DNA of 64,000 bases, taken from Paenarthrobacter aurescens TC1. GTDB taxonomy: Bacteria; Actinomycetota; Actinomycetes; Actinomycetales; Micrococcaceae. Position numbers and translations under genes: made by a program. Location: NCBI GenBank assembly GCA_000014925.1, contig CP000474.1:2108001-2172000 (forward strand), written 5' to 3'. This document shows, piece by piece, positions 58,619 to 64,000 of this stretch (within the stretch, counting starts at the first letter, position 1; every line of letters begins with the position of its first letter). The notes beneath the pieces were generated by a model that saw only the letters and a list, made by a program, of their open reading frames with translations, was not told the origin of the DNA and did no database searches.

Positions 58619-60194
58619 GCTGGTTGTTGAGGATCTGACAGTCCACGGCGAAGACACAGGGCATCCGATCCTCGCCGGTGTCAGCTTGACGGTGAAGCCC
58701 GGCGAGTTTGTGGCGCTCGTGGGCGGCTCCGGTTCGGGGAAGACCATCACCGCACGGTCAGTCCTGCGGTTACTGCCTCAGCAGCTGAGGATTGAGTCTG
58801 GCTCCATCCGGCTCGGCTCGTTGGACATAACCCGAGCCTCGGAAACAGAGCTGAACCGCATCCGTGGCGGGCAGCTGGGGATGCTGTTCCAGCAGCCAAA
58901 AAAGATGTTCAATCCCAGCAAAACAATCGGCGCCCATCTCAGGGAACCACTTAAACTGCACTCCGGGCTACGCGGCCAGGCAGCAAAAGCCAAGGTGCTC
59001 GAATTGCTGGCCGACGTGGGCTTCGAGGATCCGCAGCGGGGTATGCGCTCATACCCGCACCAGCTTTCCGGTGGCATGGCGCAGCGGGCGATGACTGCCA
59101 TGGCGTTGGCAGCCCAGCCCGGCATCCTTCTGGCCGACGAGCCGACGTCCGCCCTGGACAAGGTGCTGGAGCAACAAATCCTTGAGCTGCTGGACAGGCA
59201 ACGGATCCAGCGTGGCCTGGGAATCCTCTACATCACGCATAACCTTGCCTCGGTGGCCGCATTTGCGGACAGGGTGCTGGTGATGAATGCCGGCGTGATC
59301 GTTGAATCCGGCACCACCGAAGCTGTCCTGGGCAGCCCGAAGACCGCCTACACGCGCAAGCTCCTTGAAGCGTCCAACCTGGCGCCCACCGGAATCGCGG
59401 GCGCCCCCACCCGCCAGCGCAACGCCCTGACACTGAACACTGTGGTCAAGCATTTCGGATCCGGCAAACGCCGCGGGCGGCCCGCCTTGGACTCGATCTC
59501 GCTGGACGTACACCACGGCGAAATCCTTGGTGTCCTGGGTCAATCGGGATCGGGTAAGAGTACCCTCGCTCGTGCCATTGTTGGGTTGGAAGGCATCAGC
59601 AGCGGAAGCATCACCAGGACTCTCGACGCGGATGGTGCGGGCCCAACAGCTGTGCAGCTGGTGTTCCAGGAGCCCCACGATTCCTTCGACCCCCGCATGA
59701 CCCTCCGGGCCAGCCTTGAGGCGCCGCTCAGGTCGCGGAATGATCTCACCGCAGTTGAACGGTCCCGTAAGCTCACGGCAGCGATGGAGGAAGTCGAGCT
59801 TGATCCCGACATCCTGGATCGGCGTCCGGGGCAATGCTCCGGAGGTCAGTTGCAGCGGATGACCATAGCCCGGGCGTTGCTGTTGGAACCCGAGGTCCTG
59901 ATCTGTGACGAAGCGACGTCAGCTTTGGACGCGGTGACCCAGCGGACCATCCTTGAACTGTTGCAGCGCCTGCACAGGGACCGCGGGCTGACTTTGATGA
60001 TCATCACCCATGACATGGACGTGGTGAGGCACATGTGCCAGCGGGTTGCGGTCCTGTACCAAGGGTGCCTTGTGGAGCTCACGGACACGGACAAGTTCTT
60101 TGCAGATCCGCAGCACCAGCACAGCCAAGATCTGGTTTCGGCGGCCATCCCGTGCCGGGGGCTGCACTTGAAAAAGATCAGGGCGGCGCTTTAG
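58611..60194 (+). CDS. Fused double ABC ATPase (DppD-DppF-like)
   Basis: A 527-residue protein with two complete ATPase domains in one chain. The first has GGSGSGKTITARS, LSGGMAQRAMTAMA and ILLADEPTSALDKV; the second, from about residue 280, has LGQSGSGKSTLARAIVG, CSGGQLQRMTIARAL and LICDEATSALDAV. The Walker A of domain 1 and the C-motif MAQRAM differ slightly from the fructan importer, where the two are separate proteins. ATG 58611 follows GGAGGAGG and overlaps the permease by 8 nt. Completes the iron-box-controlled importer. Confidence 0.93.
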   Translation: MPELVVEDLTVHGEDTGHPILAGVSLTVKPGEFVALVGGSGSGKTITARSVLRLLPQQLRIESGSIRLGSLDITRASETELNRIRGGQLGMLFQQPKKMFNPSKTIGAHLREPLKLHSGLRGQAAKAKVLELLADVGFEDPQRGMRSYPHQLSGGMAQRAMTAMALAAQPGILLADEPTSALDKVLEQQILELLDRQRIQRGLGILYITHNLASVAAFADRVLVMNAGVIVESGTTEAVLGSPKTAYTRKLLEASNLAPTGIAGAPTRQRNALTLNTVVKHFGSGKRRGRPALDSISLDVHHGEILGVLGQSGSGKSTLARAIVGLEGISSGSITRTLDADGAGPTAVQLVFQEPHDSFDPRMTLRASLEAPLRSRNDLTAVERSRKLTAAMEEVELDPDILDRRPGQCSGGQLQRMTIARALLLEPEVLICDEATSALDAVTQRTILELLQRLHRDRGLTLMIITHDMDVVRHMCQRVAVLYQGCLVELTDTDKFFADPQHQHSQDLVSAAIPCRGLHLKKIRAAL

Positions 60195-60233
60195 CAAGCA
60201 GCCAGGGTGGAACTCTCTCCCGGTTGGCTTCCC

Positions 60234-61349
60234 TTACGGCCGGTGTTGACCGGCGAGGGGGCAGGTGAACGGGTCTGCCGCCGCGAGGCCGACGGTGTTG
60301 AGGTAGCGGATCACGATGGAATAGGAGCGCATCAGTGAGGTCTCGGTGTAGGGGATGCCGGTGCGAACACAGTGGGCTTTGACCAGCTGGCTGGCTTCGC
60401 GAAGATGCCGGCGGGGCATGTCCGGAAATAGGTGGTGTTCAATCTGGTAGTTGAGCCCTCCCATGAGGAACGTTACGAACCCGCCACCGGTGATATTGCG
60501 GGAGGTGAGCACCTGCCGGGATAAGAAGTCGGCACGACTGTCTGCGGGCAGTATCGGCATGCCTTTGTGATTCGGCGCAAAGGTTCCGCCCATGTACAGC
60601 CCGAAGACGGCGACCTGAACCCCGATGAAGGCCACGGCGATGCCAGGGGACAACACCAGGAACAGCAGACCGATGTAGGTCCCGAAGCGCACCCCAAGCA
60701 GGCCAAGCTCGAGCCAGCGGAACTTCACGGGCCCGCGCTTCAGCAAGTACTTCAGCGAGTCGATGTGTAGCGTCCATCCGAGGAACAACAGCAGCGGGAA
60801 AAGGAGATACCCCTGCCGTTTCCCATATGCACGTGAGAATCGTCCACGGTTGGTTGGCACCTCGTTGTGGAAGACAATGGCGCCGGGGGCGATGTCCGGA
60901 TCCCGGTTGACTACATTCGGCCGGGCATGATGCCTTGAGTGTTTGTCGGTCCAGTAGGCGTAGCTCATGCCCACCATCAGTGTGGCGATTAGCCGTGCAG
61001 CCCACTCGTTGGCGGCCCGGGAGGTGAATACCTGTTGGTGTGCTGCTTCGTGGCCGAACAAAGCGAACTGCGTGAACACAATACCGAGTGCGGCAGCGAC
61101 CACAAGCTGAAGCCAAGAATCGCCCACAAAGAAGAACGCCACCAAGACACCCGCGCCGGCGATGACCAGGAGTGTCAAGAGCAGGAGGTAATCTCGTCGG
61201 CACCGCTCAAGCAGTCCAGCTTCCTTGACTGACGTCAAAAGGCCTGCGTAGCTGCTGGTAACTTTGTTGATCCGGATTCCGGAACGTGCCTGTTGGGGTG
61301 GCGGCGTGAGCGTGGGCACCACTGGTGGGGGCTGGTCGATGAGCGACAA
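60234..61349 (-). CDS. Fatty-acid desaturase family protein
   Basis: A 371-residue membrane di-iron desaturase/hydroxylase. The three His boxes are HEAAH (about residue 119), HSRHH (about 154) and QIEHH (about 297), with four hydrophobic segments between. The spacing resembles linoleoyl-CoA/acyl-lipid desaturases of Actinobacteria. It would introduce a double bond into membrane lipid acyl chains. TTG 61349 is preferred because GGAGG lies 7 nt upstream; an in-frame start at 61451 would add 34 residues without a ribosome site. Single-gene unit. Confidence 0.88.
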   Translation of the reverse strand: MSLIDQPPPVVPTLTPPPQQARSGIRINKVTSSYAGLLTSVKEAGLLERCRRDYLLLLTLLVIAGAGVLVAFFFVGDSWLQLVVAAALGIVFTQFALFGHEAAHQQVFTSRAANEWAARLIATLMVGMSYAYWTDKHSRHHARPNVVNRDPDIAPGAIVFHNEVPTNRGRFSRAYGKRQGYLLFPLLLFLGWTLHIDSLKYLLKRGPVKFRWLELGLLGVRFGTYIGLLFLVLSPGIAVAFIGVQVAVFGLYMGGTFAPNHKGMPILPADSRADFLSRQVLTSRNITGGGFVTFLMGGLNYQIEHHLFPDMPRRHLREASQLVKAHCVRTGIPYTETSLMRSYSIVIRYLNTVGLAAADPFTCPLAGQHRP

Positions 61350-61490
61350 GATGTTGCCTCCTCGTATGCGCTGAACATGCGCTGCCGAGGTCTGGGGCAA
61401 CAACACCAGCGTAGGCACGAAGGGCACCGCGAGTCCATAGGAAAAGGACACTGCCAGGCAATCCCTTGCAGGCGGGCGCCCGGAAAAGCA

Positions 61491-62204
61491 CTAGATCATC
61501 AAGGTGCGTTTGACGATGCTTTCGGCGACGTCGCGGAGATTTTGCCGGGAGGAGCGGGCGTGTGCGCGCAGCACGTTGAAGGCACTGTCCATGTCGAGGT
61601 TTTTGGTTTGCGCGATGACACCTTTGGCTTGCTCGATGAGCACTCGGGTGGTCAAGGCGCGCTGGAGCTGTTCGTTGAGGACGCCTGCTTCCCTGATGGT
61701 GCGTTCTTGGAGGAGGCTGATGGTCGCAACATCGGCCATGGCCTGGGCGATCGAGGCGTCTTCGGGTGTCAGGGCGCCGGGTTGCGAGCCGAACAGACCC
61801 ATCGCGCCTATAACCCGCGTGTGGACACGCATGGGCACAGCGTGCACTGACCTGAAGCCCATGTCCAAGGCAATCTGCTGGAATGCCGGCCAGCGCTCTC
61901 CCAAAGCGCTGATGTCATCCACAGTGATAACCGAGCCGGTGTGGTAGCACTCCACGCACGGGCCGGCTCCGGCTTCGAGCTGCAGCAGTTCCACGAGTTG
62001 GCTTTGCTCGCTGGTGGAGGCAAGTAGTTGTAGGATCCCGTCGGCGTCGGAGAGCAGTAGGCCGGCTTGGGCTGCGTCGAGTAAATCAACGGCGTCCTCC
62101 ACGAGGGTGTGCAATAGGTCCAGGACGTCGTAATCGGCAACGAGGGTGTCGGTAAGCTTCACGAACGTATCGCTGAGACGCTCGGCCCTGCTCTTCATGA
62201 CCAT
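61491..62204 (-). CDS. GAF-ANTAR domain transcription antiterminator
   Basis: A 237-residue regulator with an N-terminal GAF sensor (about 20-165: DLLHTLVEDAVDLLDAAQAGLLLSD, then GPCVECYHTGSVITVDD) and a C-terminal ANTAR RNA-binding domain (RVLIEQAKGVIAQTKNLDMDSAFNVLRAHARSS). ANTAR proteins bind paired hairpins in nascent RNA and prevent termination. GAF may bind a small ligand; C-x2-C-like residues are few. It lies 9 nt after another GAF-ANTAR gene, in the same operon. Start ATG 62204; ATG 62198 is possible. Confidence 0.9.
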   Translation of the reverse strand: MVMKSRAERLSDTFVKLTDTLVADYDVLDLLHTLVEDAVDLLDAAQAGLLLSDADGILQLLASTSEQSQLVELLQLEAGAGPCVECYHTGSVITVDDISALGERWPAFQQIALDMGFRSVHAVPMRVHTRVIGAMGLFGSQPGALTPEDASIAQAMADVATISLLQERTIREAGVLNEQLQRALTTRVLIEQAKGVIAQTKNLDMDSAFNVLRAHARSSRQNLRDVAESIVKRTLMI

Positions 62205-62213
62205 CTCTGCATT

Positions 62214-62897
62214 TTACTGTGAATCGGTACCGGCGGCGCCCGTCGTCGGGGTGAAATCCAGCCGTCGGCTGACGACGTCTGAGGCAGTGTCCTGCAGCGA
62301 GCGTCCGCTGGCGAAGGCATGGCCGCGCAGCAACTGCAACGCTTCTGCAGCGGTGCTATCGGTCTGGACCAGCACCATACCGGTTGCCTGGTGGATTTCC
62401 CGCCGGGCCAGCGGGACGCCCGCCGAGTCGGATTCGCTGCCGGGCATCAATCCGCGCAGTAGAGTCCAGGCCGTTCGGCTGGCAAGCCGGGTGGCCCCGT
62501 TGACCTGGGCGGGGCTGAGGACGCGCGGCGCGTTGCAGTAGAGTTCTGCCACGCCTATGACCAGCCCACCGGCAAGCAACGGGAAAACAAGGAAGGCTTG
62601 CGCATTCGTCATGGCTGCAGCTTCGGCGAATGCGGGCCATGAGCGGACTCCTGGGGCACCGAGGTCAGGGATCATCACGGGCAGGTGCGTGCGGAATACA
62701 TCCCACCGCGGTCCGTCCCCGAGATCGTACTGAAGCTCATCGAGCCGTGCAGCCGTAGCGTCCGAGGCACACATCAAGGTTTCGGCCGCAGAACCGCCGA
62801 AGACGGAAATGGCTGCACCATCAAGGGGAAGTTCCTGGAGGAAAGCGGCACAGAGATCGCCGTGGGTACCGTACCTCGCCGCCATCTGCTCAAACAT
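62214..62897 (-). CDS. GAF-ANTAR domain transcription antiterminator (first of a pair)
   Basis: A 227-residue regulator with a GAF domain (about 10-150: AISVFGGSAAETLMCASDATAARLDELQYDLGDGPRWD) and an ANTAR domain (EIHQATGMVLVQTDSTAAEALQLLRGHAFASGRSLQDTASDVVSRRL). Compared with its neighbour, the GAF sensor is different in sequence, so the two would respond to different signals while sharing RNA targets or acting on separate ones. It is the first gene of the pair, with the downstream gene 9 nt away. No histidine kinase is nearby. Confidence 0.9.
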   Translation of the reverse strand: MFEQMAARYGTHGDLCAAFLQELPLDGAAISVFGGSAAETLMCASDATAARLDELQYDLGDGPRWDVFRTHLPVMIPDLGAPGVRSWPAFAEAAAMTNAQAFLVFPLLAGGLVIGVAELYCNAPRVLSPAQVNGATRLASRTAWTLLRGLMPGSESDSAGVPLARREIHQATGMVLVQTDSTAAEALQLLRGHAFASGRSLQDTASDVVSRRLDFTPTTGAAGTDSQ

Positions 62898-63051
62898 GGT
62901 TCTTCAGAGCTCTTTTGTGATGACTCGGCTGCACCAACGACCACCACTCGTTTGTTTTGCAAGACAGCCGCACAGTAGCTGCTTCCTCAACCATAGACCC
63001 GCGCAGTGCTGTGTACCGGTTGCCCCTGCCCGTCCGCGCGGCTGGGTGGTC

Positions 63052-63092
63052 TTGAGTTCCTAGGATTTGCTTTGTTAGTATGACAGGACAAA
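63052..63092 (+). promoter_or_regulatory. Predicted promoter and IolR-like site of the tautomerase gene
   Basis: TTGAGT (63052-63057) and TAGTAT (63076-63081) are 18 nt apart. TGACAGGACA (63081-63090) follows the -10 directly; its reverse complement TGTCCTGTCA matches 9 of 10 positions of the reported Corynebacterium IolR motif KGWCHTRACA. The same 10-mer occurs upstream of iolC. Confidence 0.5.
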
Positions 63093-63107
63093 CTTAGGAG
63101 AGTAGAT

Positions 63108-63512
63108 ATGCCGCTTATTCGTATCGACGTTAACCAGGGCCGCTCGCCAGAGGAGCTGGCCGCCCTTAGCCGCACGATCCACGATGCCATCCTCGCGGAG
63201 TATGGAATCCCGGAGCGGGACTACTTCCATATCCTCACCGAACACCCGCAGGGTCAGATTGTCGCCCAGGATGCAGGTTTAGGTTTTGAGCGCAGTTCCG
63301 CCGTTGTCATGATCCAGATTTTCACTCAGGGTGGTCGCAGCCAAGAGGCCAAGAGCTCCCTTTTCGAAGCTATTGCAGGCCGTCTCGCGGACGTGGGGAT
63401 CGCGGGCGAGGACGTCTTTGTGGGCTACGTGGAGAACTCGCCAGGTGACTGGTCATTTGGTTTTGGGCGAAGCCAATATGTCACGGGAGAACTGGCCGTG
63501 CCCCGCAAGTAA
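63108..63512 (+). CDS. Tautomerase-superfamily protein
   Basis: A 134-residue protein of the 4-oxalocrotonate-tautomerase/MIF fold. Pro2 (MPLIRIDVNQGRS) is the general base of the family after Met removal. The two beta-alpha-beta halves are clear (residues 1-60 and 70-134), as in cis-CaaD- and MIF-like members. It lies between a GAF-ANTAR gene and iolC in plus orientation. The IolR-like motif upstream of both this gene and iolC suggests a role in inositol catabolism, for example keto-enol isomerisation of an inosose product; this is inference. Confidence 0.85.
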   Translation: MPLIRIDVNQGRSPEELAALSRTIHDAILAEYGIPERDYFHILTEHPQGQIVAQDAGLGFERSSAVVMIQIFTQGGRSQEAKSSLFEAIAGRLADVGIAGEDVFVGYVENSPGDWSFGFGRSQYVTGELAVPRK

Positions 63513-63536
63513 GTGCGCTCTGTGTCATGTTGTAAA

Positions 63537-63564
63537 TATGTCAGTACAAACCTTTGACAGGACA
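63537..63564 (+). promoter_or_regulatory. IolR-like paired sites upstream of iolC
   Basis: TATGTCAGTACAAA (63537-63550) contains TGTCAGTACA, whose reverse complement TGTACTGACA matches the reported IolR motif at 9 of 10 positions. Just after it TGACAGGACA (63555-63564) repeats exactly the site upstream of the tautomerase gene. A TTGACA (63554-63559) overlaps the second site and could be a -35. Confidence 0.5.
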
Positions 63565-63674
63565 TTAAATCTGGTGCAAAGTAGTCATGTGGCCCCGCTC
63601 ACTGAGGGGTGGCAAGGCATTGGGGCCCAGCGCTCAAAGGTTCAGAGTTCACAAGAGAAAGGTCAACGATCACC

Positions 63675-64000
63675 GTGACCCACGAACTGCTTACGATCGG
63701 GCGCATCAGCGTTGATATCTACCCGAATGACATCGGAGTGGACCTGGAGGACGTGACGTCCTTCGGCAAGTACCTGGGAGGTTCCCCTTCCAACGTGGCC
63801 GTCGCCGCTGCGCGCCACGGCCGCCGCACCGGTGTCATCACCCGCACCGGCGACGACGCCTTCGGGAAGTACCTGCACCGCGAACTTCACAAGTTCAACG
63901 TTGACGATTCGTTCGTTTCCCCGGTGGCTCAGTACCCCACGGCAGTGACGTTTTGCGCGATCAAGCCTGCAACGGACGAGTTCCCGCTCTACTTCTACGG
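63675..64000 (+). CDS. iolC: 5-dehydro-2-deoxygluconokinase, N-terminal part (cut by window edge)
   Basis: IolC phosphorylates 2-deoxy-5-keto-gluconic acid in myo-inositol catabolism. The visible 108 residues start THELLTIGRISVDIYPNDIG and include FGKYLGGSPSNVAVAAARHGR, the PfkB motif 1 in its IolC form, and TRTGDDAFGKYLHRELHKF. The start is taken as GTG 63675 with AGAAAGG about 12 nt upstream. The gene continues beyond the window and presumably leads the iol operon, under the IolR-like sites just upstream. Confidence 0.88.
   Translation, partial: MTHELLTIGRISVDIYPNDIGVDLEDVTSFGKYLGGSPSNVAVAAARHGRRTGVITRTGDDAFGKYLHRELHKFNVDDSFVSPVAQYPTAVTFCAIKPATDEFPLYFY

Overview
The window is high-GC actinobacterial chromosome, most likely from the Arthrobacter/Paenarthrobacter group (Micrococcaceae). 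This is inferred from three things: a mycothione reductase, the three-gene set SCO1664-family / DUF3090 / histidine phosphatase that is typical of Actinobacteria, and DtxR/IdeR-, Zur- and IolR-like operator sequences. Genes are dense, often overlapping by 1-14 nt, and on both strands. I see no tRNA, rRNA, CRISPR, phage or insertion sequence.

Region 1 (about 0.2-20.1 kb) is a catabolic island for an unidentified, probably N-containing aromatic or heterocyclic acid. It holds an MHS-type importer, a TauD-like dioxygenase broken by a one-base deletion, a three-subunit molybdenum hydroxylase with its XdhC maturation factor, an aldehyde dehydrogenase, a RidA deaminase, a VanB-type reductase, a two-domain extradiol-type VOC protein, two alpha/beta hydrolases (one without its nucleophile), two SDRs (one without Tyr/Lys), a ThDP enzyme, a small HTH-like protein and a Rieske oxygenase. 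A cupin gene faces back towards this block, beside a MarR regulator followed by an aspartate-dehydrogenase-like gene. Three 18-bp sites of 7-4-7 architecture (225-242, 7746-7763, 18573-18590), each overlapping a -10 element, suggest one MarR regulon.

Region 2 (20.2-24.8 kb) pairs a class III aminotransferase, a divergent PucR activator and (methyl)malonate-semialdehyde dehydrogenase, which fits beta-alanine or a similar amine feeding into acetyl- or propionyl-CoA. Region 3 (25-34.8 kb) is mostly housekeeping or conserved: mycothione reductase, the SCO1664/DUF3090/phosphatase operon, a CbbX-like AAA ATPase, a 2-hydroxyacid dehydrogenase/aminotransferase pair, a DUF808 membrane protein and a DJ-1/PfpI protein.

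Region 4 (34.9-46.1 kb) is a fructan-utilisation operon: LacI regulator with its own operators, an Opp/Dpp-type ABC importer, two GH32 enzymes (one probably cytoplasmic, one Tat-exported) and a PfkB sugar kinase. Region 5 (46.1-51.2 kb) is a zinc-uptake aztA / aztB-aztD-aztC locus with a Zur-like box and a second aztD copy. Region 6 (51.3-55.1 kb) has a MatC/SLC13-like carboxylate transporter, a PrpF-type isomerase and a LysR regulator. Region 7 (55.2-60.2 kb) is a second Opp/Dpp-type importer preceded by a 16/19 match to the DtxR/IdeR iron box, so it is probably an iron, siderophore or metallophore importer. Region 8 (60.2-64 kb) has a fatty-acid desaturase, two GAF-ANTAR RNA-binding regulators, a tautomerase and the start of an inositol operon (iolC); the last two share IolR-like motifs.

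The best candidates for undescribed biology are the catabolic island with its shared operator, the iron-box-controlled Opp-type importer, and the Opp-type importer wired to fructan hydrolases.
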